DNA from: Catonia carolina
Taxonomy: Eukaryota > Arthropoda > Insecta > Hemiptera > Achilidae
DNA length: 64,000 bases
Assembly (NCBI GenBank): GCA_035578175.1
Contig: JAQMRL010000003.1
Span: forward strand, 22,859,419 to 22,923,418
Reading direction: 5' to 3'
Shown: in pieces, positions 48,421 through 58,790 of the stretch
How the letters are laid out: every line of letters starts with the position of its first letter
Numbering within the stretch: position 1 is the first letter of the stretch
The notes under the pieces: generated by a model
Seen by the model: the letters and a program-made list of their open reading frames with translations, nothing else
Told to the model about the DNA's origin: nothing
Database searches by the model: none
Made by a program: the position numbers and the translations under genes

Positions 48421-49299
48421 CTTTTATATTTATATTTTTTCTGGAGGAGGCCAGTTTTGTTTTAAACTTGATAATATACAGTGAGATAAGAAGATTTGCT
48501 GTCAAACCTGAAGCTCGTTTACATGGCCATATCAATCCTGAAGCAATTCAACTTCTTGATAATAAAAAGTTGCTAGAAGGTTCAAGAGAAAGAAGCCCTT
48601 TGAACTAGTGTAACACTGCAGTGTGATGTGTTAAAGTAGAGCAGTGTGAAGTGCCAAAGTAAATAGTTTTAAGAATATTTTAGTGTTAAGATATAAAACA
48701 TTGTTTAATGGATGATATAACTTAAGTATTTCGTTTTTAAGATAATATTAACGAAAAATTATTGGTTGGTCTTTTAGACCAGTTTTAATCAGAGTGAAAA
48801 AAATTGTTAATAAATCGATGTGATCGTTTTAACTTCGGAGGCACAAGTTTCTACATTTAAAAAAATACATCTGCATAATTAAAAATTGTTTAATTAAATA
48901 TAATTGTGTTATTGAACATGTTAAGTACACAGTGACATTTCCCCTAGGGCCTGAAGTTGGAATACAGCGCAATGCTACCAATCCGGGAAATTCTAGTACT
49001 GCTAATCTAAAAATAGAAACGGCATTACGTTGCATCAGTTGTCTATACCGAACGTGACAAGGTTTGAAAGGAAGGGATAAAGATAGAACGCTAGCAAAAG
49101 AAGACAAGAAAATAAACCATTATTTAACTTCAGAATCTCTCTAATATCTTGAAATCGTAATTCTGAAATACAGACATTTATTTAATTATTTTTTGTATTC
49201 CAAAAACAAAGAAAACTTAAGATAAATTCAGAGATGCACGAAATTAAAATAGAATTAAATCAAACATGTTCCATTATATTATTTTGTCTTTTTTACTTT
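48421..49299. other. No gene recognised
   Basis: Short frames only. No supported feature. Confidence 0.35.
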
Positions 49300-49959
49300 C
49301 TTATGCCCCGTATAGATTTATCGGTAAGGAAAGCTGTTTTCATGTTGATTTTTTGAAATTGTGTTTTTACTGGAAATACACGTTTTCAAACCCCTGAATC
49401 CAAAAACATGTCTTTACTAATAGGTCTGTATGGGCGTGTGTGAACAAAATATCTCACAAACTTAGAACTTGAGTCAAGTAGTAAACGGAGACCTGACTCA
49501 AACTTTTTTATCAAAATAGGTCAACCGGATATAGTAGTTTAATCGTCCAAATTTTTAATTTTTATAATTTCATCAAAACGGCTTGTACATTTTTTTTAAA
49601 TTGCCTTAATTTACTAATATACTTTATTATTTCCTCAGTTACGGACGAGCTAGATGGTGAAACTGGTATAAATGTTATCTATAATGCACCTAAACCAAAT
49701 TGATCCATAACAATTACAAAAATGTACCTGTAAGGGGTTGAAAACTGTGTTCAACCCTTAAACCAATATTATCTGTTTATTAAGTTCCTGACGAGGTAGA
49801 GGACTGAAACTTGTTGGAGGGGTACAAATGCATAATTAGCCTGTATCAGATTTTTCCAAATCAGAAATCTTATTTTTGATTTAGTTATAACCCAAATTTA
49901 AAACTTATTGAAATAAAAACCAAAAATCACCCGGGTTAAGCCGAAACGGGCATCTAGTA
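49300..49959 (+). repeat. Repeat D fragment with Helitron-like 3' end
   Basis: 49300-49620 matches D (ttttcatgttgattttttga, aaaatatctcacaaac, aaaataggtcaaccgg). The sequence then diverges and ends with cccgggttaagccgaaacgg followed by gcatctag at 49952-49959. A small stem (cccg/cggg) just before a CTAG terminus is Helitron-like. The boundary and class are tentative. Confidence 0.5.
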
Positions 49960-50486
49960 TTATAATAGATAGATTAAATGTAGATTAGTACAAGCGGGTG
50001 AGTGTAAAAATTTTTCTCGCTGTAATTCTTTATTTACGAATGTAAAATTTTACAAGTAAATGTGATTGATGATTATGGTAATTGTGTAAATGATATGATA
50101 GAGATGAGCGGTGAAGGGCCCCCATTGGAGCCTCCCCAAAAATAAAATTTGTATAATAAATAGCAGGTCTCTACTCCACCGTCTTTAAAGGCGTCTAGAA
50201 GGATTACCAAGTTAATGTAAGATGGAAGGTGAACGTACTAGTGGGTTCTCGAGTTCTTGTGACTTGTCGTGAAAGCGTTTCAGTGGAATTTTGTACAAAC
50301 GGTGTTTTTAAATATGTATGTAAGGTTTCTTTGCTAACGTGAAAGGGTGCTTTTGCTATGATGTATACTGTTTTTGACTAGAATGCATGAATTGATTGCA
50401 AGTTATTTGATTTAGTTGAACCGTAAATTTGAGAGCTCTTTGTCCAAAAAGGTTTCAAAAGAGAACAATATATGCTTAATTTTTTG
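49960..50486. other. No gene recognised
   Basis: No supported feature. Confidence 0.35.
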
Positions 50487-50790
50487 TCATTGGTGATTTT
50501 GATCGTTTATGAGTAGGAAATATAGAAGTTTAAGTCGGGAATACAGTAATAAACGTTTCTGTTTGATATATGTGCTCCAAGTCAGTGGTTTATCAAAAGT
50601 CAGACCGAGATACTTGATCGTATTTTTTTTTTGTGAGAGGTTCATTGTCTGTGTATGCCGGTGGGCAATCACAATGTTAACTGTCTTTAGTTACCGCTGT
50701 TTGATATACTATCCCATCACATCTGTCTTCTTGGAGTATTTATTTTTATTATTTTCCATAAAAGATATAGTTACCACAAATTATCAGTTC
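50487..50790 (-). pseudogene. Jockey-type LINE fragment, minus strand
   Basis: The minus strand reads NTIKYLGLTFDKPLTWSTYI and KQKRLLLYSRLKLLYFLL, aligning with the DVKYLGMYLDRGLTWRKHI region of the LINE at 1.0-3.7 kb. Upstream residues in broken frames (around 50700-50790) resemble the preceding segment. Only about 100 residues of the polymerase remain. Confidence 0.8.
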
Positions 50791-50799
50791 TGTTGTGGA

Positions 50800-51524
50800 T
50801 ACCCGCTTTATGATATTTCATAGACTATAGTTAAAATAGCAAAAGTAATATTAACGATACTTTTCCTCATATTAACCGTGTAAAACTTTAACGAAATCCT
50901 TTGTTTTAAGACATATTTACAACAAATTTTCTTAAATTCTAACGAACAGTTACCAATAACTGTCTTTTGGTAGTTTGGTCTCAATGTCCAACGTTCATAA
51001 TTGGGTGCGTTACTTCAGATTGATTATCAGAACGTTAGACAGTACAACAACAATTTATCTCATTTTGTAGTTCCATAAAGACAAAATTATCATCAACATG
51101 AGCATGGTGGGTGCTTTTGTCAGTTCATTAATCATAGAAAGAGTAATATCCTAGTGTAGCTGTGACGTCACAACGTTTGCCTCCTCTAGGAAGTGACGTT
51201 CCCTAACATTTATCATTTACAACACCGTGCATTTTATTCTTACACGCATACTATGCCTCATATTATTATATGTTCTTAATGAAACTAATAAACTAAAAAG
51301 TGTTTTCATCTCTCTTATTAATAATATCATTAGTAAACTTCCAGATAAGAACTTCAAAGCAAACTGCACGTGTTCTTCATGGCGTTTTGAAAAACATAAA
51401 AATATTCTAAAAAATCAACAGATTTTAGTATAGTTTTGTTTTCAAATGTCACATTAAAGACAAAATTGAAAGTAAAGTTTTCTTGCTGAAGTAAGAGCAG
51501 GTACTTAACTCCGTAAAAGAGAAA
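50800..51524. other. No gene recognised
   Basis: No supported feature. Confidence 0.35.
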
Positions 51525-51865
51525 AATCTGGCGTGAAACACTCACACGTTTTTCTCTTGCCAGTGTAGATAATGAACAATATTACTTATGTTTAATCATA
51601 AGTAAACCATGTAAAATAAGAAACATAATCTAATTTTAATCATGAGTGAATGATACAAAATGAAATCAATCTCTGTAGAACAAAATACAAACATCATGAT
51701 ATTTTCCTCTAAAATTAGTAATTGGCACTATAGAGAAAAATGCTTTACCTATATAAAAAATGTAAATTTCTTTAATTTCCTGTAACTTTTATTATATTAC
51801 ATTTTTGTCGTAAAATGCATACTAAGGTTGGAATCTTAAAAAGAGTTATTTTTTTACCGATTTTT
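51525..51865 (-). repeat. Repeat D fragment, minus strand
   Basis: Matches the 3' part of D: aatctggcgtgaaacactca, tttttctcttgcca, ataatgaacaatatt, tttaatcatgagtgaatg and gtcgtaaaatgcatactaag. Confidence 0.8.
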
Positions 51866-52105
51866 ATGATTAAAATAAAGTCATATCCTAATCTGCGGAT
51901 CAATCACATATCAAGTTGCCCTATAAGAGAATCTTCCATTCTGTTGTTGGAAACTCCTCCATTTATGGCTTAAAGGTTTGGACTTTCCAACCAAAATAGT
52001 GGCTAAACCGGAAACGTCATTACAGAAGCAATGCCCCAGTCACTGATTTCAGTGCATATGCAAAATAAAAGCACTGATATATTTCAAAACATAAACGCAA
52101 TTCAA

Positions 52106-52680
52106 TTAACCCACCTAAGGGTGTGTTCTGGATGCAATAAATAAAAAACAAACTTTCTTAAAACTTGTAATAATTATTTATTACTTTAATTAAATTAATT
52201 ACAAAACTTAAGCTTAGACTAAACTAAACTGGACTATAAATAAGAAAGTCAATTAACAAACAAAACAGTTGATTTACCTGTCTACAACCACTTGTTACTA
52301 CATTTACACACAATCACCACTAACGTTATTTAGAACTGGTCCCGTAACGGCACTAATTCCAACGGCCTAACACTTTTCATTCACAATTCCAGTACTGTAT
52401 TAATTGTAACGCGATGACTGTTTTATACCTGCGGTCTGACAGTTTCTCCAGACAATCGAGAACATTGTAGAGGGAATAAAAATAAAAACACTTGTTTCTA
52501 CTAATTTTGATTTCCGAGAAATACTATTCAAAACATTTCATTCATTGCGACCCATTATCCTTATTTGATTCTCACCACTTCAAACAATACACAATCTCTT
52601 ACAATGACAATGTATTCCCTTAGCTATTGTAGAATATCACTGTACAATTTTATAGTATATTACCTTTTACTTTGAAATTA
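52106..52680. repeat. Dispersed LTR-like repeat, copy 2
   Basis: Pairs with 9901-10521. Shared blocks include ttactttaattaaattaatt, agactaaactaaact-type sequence, tggtcccgtaacggcact and ttatacctgcggtc. It ends a few bases before the LTR at 52690. No target duplication was found. Confidence 0.5.
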
Positions 52681-52689
52681 ATAATATAT

Positions 52690-54254
52690 TGTGACACTTA
52701 TCACTGAGATCCGTTTTGGGATCTGGGTAAAATAAATAATTAACGAACTATGGTTAAAATTATAAACAAGTATTTTTATTACACACTATAAATTACAATT
52801 AACAATCTTACTTAAATCTGCAAAAAAATTACAATTACCATAATTAAGTTGATAATTAGGCTATTATAAACAATAAACTTATTATAACAAATTAATGATA
52901 ATAAAAATAAATGAATTTTAAAAATAAATGGTGGAAAATTTTAAATATCTAGGAGATACCATAACACATAACATCTATGATAATATAAACTGGCAGGAAA
53001 GAACTGATAAATTAAAAAAATCATAGATAACTACCCAAAACATAAACAACAAAAACTATCTGTCGAGGAAAACTAAAATCAGACACTACCAAACTGTAAT
53101 TTTCCTAGAAGTAGGCCTACAATACGCCAGCGAGACTCTCCTCGGTGTATATAAAGTTGGAGAACTGGAAAGAATTGAAAAAAATAGAAAGAAGGATAGT
53201 CACAAAATGCATAAACAAGAAAAACATAGTACAGTGACATAGTACATTGACAGTGAAGGATAATCTCAAATGAATAATTATGAAATAATAACCACGGTAA
53301 CAGATTTCTTTAGGAGAATTTCATTCTTGGGGCACCTACTTAGAGCAGACAACACTAGACTTACAAACCAAATAATGAACTTTTACTGGGAAAGAACGAC
53401 AAACCGAAATGGATAAAGGAAGTCCAACAGTACATGGAAAGGTTGAAAATTTCAAGGAAGGATCTGATTACAAAATCTGGAAAATACGAGCTAATTAAAA
53501 CTATTATGATAATATATGAGCCTAAAACTAGAAAGGAATTCAACAGGAAGTATTCGGATGAGGACAGGTACCAAAGGTCGGAACGCCTAAAAAATATGTG
53601 GGCGAGAAGGAAAGAAGCAAGAATAAAACAACTTACACGCTTCGGGAATAAGATGAACCGAATACAGAATGGACTGGCCAAAAAATTGGACTAAAGTTAT
53701 CTCATGAGGTCGTAAAAGCAAAAAAAAAACTTAACCAGCAACTAGTTTATCTCGCGTTTAATTAAACTAAATCCTATTTACAACCAATTACACGATACAC
53801 AGTAAACGTTAGACGATACCCAGAAGACCTCCTCCAACTTAAGTACTATGCCGTACACAATTCACTCACTGCTCGACAAATCAAAACTAACTAACCAATT
53901 CGGTATGCGCCTACATATCAAACCTATGGAAATTACGAGAATAAAGAATTTTTCGTAATATTAATAATAATACAGTCTTTCTGTCGGTTTTTGGAAGTAA
54001 GCACCTTAAATAAAAGATTGGTGCCATTACAAAAGAGCAAATTATCTGAATAGATCCTCAAAAGTAGCCGTCATAACAATAATTCTATATATAACCATTT
54101 GTACACTATATTTCTAAGCATTTCTTGGAACTGACCCGATTTATCACTAACCCGATTTATAATTATTGACACTAACACTTCTAAAATCTCAATATTGCTA
54201 GACAATTCTGGAACAAACAAAAAATCTGGTTCTCTCCCTTTAGATATGTTCACA
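52690..54254 (-). mobile_element. Solo LTR, family copy 2, split by a nested LINE
   Basis: Begins tgtgacacttatcactgaga and ends gttcaca. Flanking tetramers are atat on both sides (52686-52689 and 54255-54258). Removing the nested LINE (about 52930-53731) leaves about 764 bp, matching the 761 and 766 bp of the other two copies. More diverged than those copies; orientation (minus) is inferred from homology. Confidence 0.78.
52930..53731 (+). pseudogene. Nested 5'-truncated LINE fragment
   Basis: Reads VENFKYLGDTI, then RQYQTV-like and GLQYASETLLGVYKVGELER in the first part. After frame breaks it gives ILGAPT, KWIKEVQQYMERLKISRKDL and, in the last 86 residues, YSDEDRYQRSERLKNMWARR. These are the polymerase C-terminus and tail of a non-LTR retrotransposon. 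The 3' end is an A10 tract at about 53721-53730, immediately followed by resumed LTR sequence. Inactive. Confidence 0.85.
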
Positions 54255-54289
54255 ATATTTTAACAATGTAGGCCTAATAGCAGTACCTT

Positions 54290-54357
54290 AGTCAACTAGA
54301 ATCGAATTCTGAACCTTCATCTTAAAATGAAATACGTAACCGACTACACCACTATTG
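54290..54357 (-). mobile_element. SINE B head fragment
   Basis: The minus strand reads gtggtgtagtcggttacgta and ggttcagaattcgattcta, a tRNA-like head with degenerate box B. The body is missing. Confidence 0.55.
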
Positions 54358-55469
54358 GAAGTGAGAAATATATTTCTGTTGATTTTTAATATATAAAAAT
54401 ATTCTTTTCATTATAGATTTTAAACAAGATATTCAGAAAAGGGTTTTAAATTGAACGATATAAGAGCAACTCAAATATTTTATAACATGAAAGTAAAATA
54501 CTTATAGATTTTTTTAAACGTAAAAAGATTCATAAATCTTTCAAAAGTTCGATGGATACAAAAGTGAATAAAATAAACCCATAAAATGTATGAACACCGT
54601 AAAAACAAAAGTCATAAATAAAAGAATAAGAAGTTAAAGAGCAGAAAAATAAGTAACAAAAATTGAAAAGATTATTTTTTTGGTTGTAACAAAAAATGAA
54701 AAGAAAAAGAAGAAAGACAAGTATAAATTATTTCAAACTGTCAAATTTTCAAAACGATGTGTCCCAATTTTTGTGTTTCATAATACATTTATCATTTTTG
54801 CTGTGAAATAGTTTTAGATATGATATTTCATACGTGAAATCGTGGATTTTCTTGACATTCTGTAGAGAGAGGTTTTCTTTTTACGCTCCGTCGAATACTT
54901 TCCCGGAAAGGAAATATATAGTAAAGGGAATTGACAGTTTTATTTCTGAACTGAGGAAAAATAAAGCTGGTGTCCATCGTTAAGCCACTCTTATCATGAC
55001 GTAATCATGTATATTCATTCATATGATAGACAGACAACAAATTCTTCTAAGTCAATATTTTAATCCTTGTATTACTTATACAGTTTTTTTAGTATCAGAA
55101 AATAATATATTTCTTTTTAAAATTTATGCAACCTAAATAAAAATTTATTCAACGTAAACATATATAGGTATCTTATATTTTAGTTTTTCAACAAGTAACG
55201 ATAATTTTTTATAGTTTTATTTACTCAATTTCTAGAATTAATAAAAAATACTGTCAAAACCTAGAAGGACATCCAAACCATCTAGCCTTAGACCTTCTTG
55301 ATAATAGCTCACGTGTCAATTTAAGATTAAACGAACTGATTTTCTAAATTTAAGTGAGAGATTTCAAATGTGTTATTAATTATTAATTTTAATTTACATC
55401 AACTTGTATTAGGTATCCACTATGTCTAACTATGTTATCTAATAATTGTTATTTTGTGATTGAGTAAGG

Positions 55470-55470
<1 letters not shown>

Positions 55471-55502
<32 letters not shown>
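55471..55502. repeat. (TG)16 microsatellite
   Basis: An uninterrupted TG run followed by a mixed tg/cg stretch to about 55520. Not part of repeat D. Confidence 0.95.
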
Positions 55503-55507
<5 letters not shown>

Positions 55508-56587
55508 GCGTGCGTGTGTGAATGTGTTGTTCGTGATTCGTTAGCATTTAAGTTGCTAATCAGTGGGTTAGTAACTTATCCACGGATAAATTTTCAATAT
55601 TTAGCTGTATTACTTATTGTTCATACATGAACAGATTGTAATTTTTTTTTCATTTGTGTTAAAATAAAAAATAAAAATTTATTAACCGTTAGAAGCCGAG
55701 TAGCCCATTGGTTGTTAAATGACGAGTGTGTAAGTACTCAACCGTTTGTGTAACAGTGAAGGTCAATGTACGCACACCAGACCAGTAAACATTACAGTTA
55801 AATAATAACTGAATGTATGAGGAAGAAAGTAAGCTATTTAGAAATATAATCAGATTAGTGGGAAATTTTCTATTGATTTTTGAATGTTAGGATACCACTC
55901 ACTACCGGGTTTTTTTGAAGAAAACCGTGTAAAGTCTGTATCTCACTTAAAAATAGAGTTATAACCGCGTTTGAAAGCTTGAATGGTTAAGGTAAGTAGC
56001 TAAATTGTCCAATGTTGCTATTATAGCAAAACCGGTTAAATTGAATATAACCAGTAAAAGGGATTAAACGCTTTGAAATTCGTAGAAGAGTCAATTTATA
56101 TAGCTTATATATGGTCTATATCCTATTTTCAGACATTCTTCGAAATGGAACTAAAAATGTTCTAATACTATATTTTATAATTTTTTTTATATGCACGTGT
56201 TAACAAAATTCCGTCATTTCATATAATAACATATATCATATAAATAACTGTAGGAATGGGTCAATGATATCAGCTCAAAGAGAAAATTTTTACTCCTGCA
56301 TTTTACATATTATTCACTTGACTCTTACATACGCTTGAATAGTCGTATAGTGTGGTAAGCGAGAGTGTTTGATAAATCAAATTTTAACTTATTGGACTTT
56401 ACATGGATTTTTTTATTTGATTTGCATTTTTTCTACTTTATTCACAACTGCATGCATAACTTTTAGCTATTAGTGCGTGTGCGTGTTCGAAATGTATAAT
56501 AACTAATGGTTCATCACTTAATCTCAACAGTTTATGCAGAAAATATATTAAAAAATAAAATGAAATAAAATAAAGTATCTCACTTAC

Positions 56588-56613
56588 GTGCTTTCCACTG
56601 CAGTTGTAATCTG
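56588..56613 (-). other. Candidate microexon, minus strand
   Basis: On the minus strand a pyrimidine-rich stretch ending attcctatcag is followed by 26 bases and the donor gtaagtgag. A tandem NAGNAG acceptor (cagcag) would allow a 23-nt version (56588-56610). All three frames are open over this short length. No partner exon was found. Weak evidence. Confidence 0.2.
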
Positions 56614-57699
56614 CTGATAGGAATGGGATCAAAGGGTTGGACAAACACATAAGGACAAAGAAAAAATAAAATAAAAATACCTGCAGGTAAACTTAGAGGA
56701 GATTAGGAAGAATGAATAGAAATAAATTTCGGCGTACTAGTGGACTGTAAAAAAGGTGCGTGTAAAAAAGAAGTAACGAAGCGAATTATTTACCGTGAAA
56801 CGGATATGCGTAAAGGCGTTTTTAAACATAAAAAAGTCACTTCAATAAATAACAAATTAAACACTTTAAAATGTAAATTAGCGGTTAAGCGTCCAATAGA
56901 CACCAGTACTCGACGGCGATTCAACAACAACTGTGTCTGTTGACCACCAGAGCGCGGCAACGTCGAAAAGTTTGATTAGAGACACAAACAGCTATAATAA
57001 CGATGTTATGGTAGATTATGCATGACTCTACCGAGGCTTAGTTAGAATCATTCAGCTACAGATCTTAAAGTCTTTGAAAGGAATTTCTTTAAATTATATT
57101 TATTTCATTTAGTTGTACAATACCTTCTTTATTAAAAGGTAAAAAAGTTAAGGCAAACTATGTACTCTCGAGGAGCTCTGTGTGGGAGTTACCATCCTGA
57201 TTATTCTGATTATTATTTGAACCTAATTCAAATCGATTTGAAATACAATTGACTATTAAACAAACAAAAAAATGAATGAAACGCCTGTACAGTACAAGAA
57301 CAGCACGAATTAAAAACACAACATTCAGCAATGTTAAATTTAGAATCGCAATGAACAAAAAAATATAGGTACTAAATAAGAAAAAAATAAAAACAATAAA
57401 AAGTTCATATTGATAAAGCAAAGTTTTAACAAATAAAGCATATTAACAAACAAAAAATACAAGTGATATTCCTCATTCAGCTTTTTTTTAATAGGTAATC
57501 ACATAATCATGTAGAGAGAATTAAAGAAGATCTCTGCTCCATCTTCTTTTTAATCTTCTAATGAAGCCTGGTAGATTTGCCATGTCACTTGATTTTTATG
57601 AATAGAATTTAAAATAACAATTTTTTATGTCACAAACCACTATACAAAAACAGATTTATACAAACAATTACACAGGTTTATTTACTCTAAATTACCCAT

Positions 57700-57835
57700 A
57701 CGTTTCAAACAGAACTATTACTCTACAATTTCCTCTTAAAACCTATCGTACATACGGTATTCAAATTATGGTTGCACATGGAGTAATTTAAAAACTATTC
57801 AAGCATTACAGACTAAATTTCTCCGTATAATTACA
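57700..57835 (+). pseudogene. Jockey-type LINE fragment, plus strand
   Basis: Frames combine to LLLYNFLLKPI, TYGIQI and then WSNLKTIQALQTKFLRIITG, aligning with LLLYKSMLKPIWTYGIQLWG and IEILQRFQSKVLRIILNAP of the LINE at 1.0-3.7 kb. At least two frameshifts. It abuts, and points toward, the minus-strand LINE at 57870. Confidence 0.75.
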
Positions 57836-57869
57836 GGTTCACCCTCTTCTTCTTCAGGTGCCCTCTCCA

Positions 57870-58790
57870 TTACGGAGGTTGGTTATTACGGAGGTTGGTT
57901 AGTCGTACTTTGTCTACTGTTGCTCTGAAAAGGTCATGCGACGAGCAGTTAAACGCCTCTCTCATGTTTCTTAACCAGGATATTCTTCTGCGTCCCACCG
58001 AGCGTTTACCAACGATTTTTCCTTGGATTATGAGATGCAGAATCTCGTATTTAGGTCCCCTCATGATGTTTCAAGGTATGTTAGTTTCCTTATCTTTATG
58101 CTTTGCAGGATTTCCAGCTTTTTCCCTATTCTTCTGAGGACTTCTATATTTGTGACCCTGTCTGTCCATGGTATTTAATAATTAAAGCCAGTGAAGAGTA
58201 TCGGCTCACATTAAACGCTACAAAGACAAAATACATGGTCATTACTAAACGGGAGAATCCACAAGAACAACTTTTTGCCGGTAGGTCCACATTTCAAACG
58301 CTTGTAGATGGGTCTCACATTCTTTGTTGAGTGTCTACTCCTCTACCCCATACAAGAGGATGGGAAAGACGTAGCACTTCAAGAGGCGGGTCCTGGTTTC
58401 GAGGCTCAGGTCGCGGGCCGATAGAAGGGGTCTCATTTTTAGGAATGCTGCCCTGGCTTTTTCAATTCTAATCTTTATTTCTAACAGGTGGCTTGCATCG
58501 CCGTTGACTCGGGTTCCCAGATAGTTTTAGGCTTCCACTTGTTCGATTCTGTCTTGCCCAGCAAAAAGTTGTTCTTGTGGATTCTCCCGTTTAGTAATGA
58601 CCATGTATTTTGTCTTCGTAGCGTTTAATGTGAGCCGATACTCTTCACTGGCTTTAATTATGTTATTCAGCATTCTTTGCAGGTCTTCTATGCTTTCGGT
58701 GAGCAGTACCGTGTCGTCTGCGTATCGCAGGTTCACCTTACTATGTCTAAAATTACACACTACACACCGATTTAAAAACACCAGTTATTT
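57870..58790 (-). pseudogene. LINE reverse transcriptase fragment with internal rearrangement
   Basis: The minus strand, from 58781 down, reads VNLRYADDTVLL (catalytic YADD box), NIIKASEEYRLTLNATKTKY and QDRIEQVEA, a stop, NYLGTRVNGDASHLLEIKIR, FLKMRPLLSARDLSLETRTR, YVFPILLYGVEE, a stop, and KECETHLQAFEMWT. It is then interrupted at 58280-58178 by an inverted copy of its own earlier segment. It resumes as WTDRVTNIEVLRRIGKKLEI and ends GRRRISWLRNMREAFNCSSH to NLRNNQPP at 57870. The order and the GRRRISWL-type tail are those of a common insect LINE lineage. Two stops, frame changes and the rearrangement make it inactive. Confidence 0.88.
58178..58661. repeat. 101-bp inverted duplication within the LINE
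   Basis: 58178-58278 is the reverse complement of 58561-58661 with one mismatch that I can see (at the ACA/ACG codon, which is synonymous). The same peptide, IIKASEEYRLTLNATKTKYM and onward, is therefore encoded on both strands. The arms are separated by 282 bp. Confidence 0.95.

Larger units (their letters stand above)
54360..57690. other. No gene recognised (3.3 kb)
   Basis: Contains the (TG)16 run and the minus-strand microexon candidate at 56588. The lysine-rich plus-strand frame at 56740-56943 shows no domain. A tcaa...ttaatt AT-rich background dominates. Confidence 0.35.

Noticed and set aside
56740..56943. 67-residue lysine-rich frame
   Set aside because: No recognisable domain or gene context.
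58103..58330. Separate plus-strand LINE coding fragment
   Set aside because: It is the inverted copy of the neighbouring minus-strand LINE's own segment, not an independent insertion.
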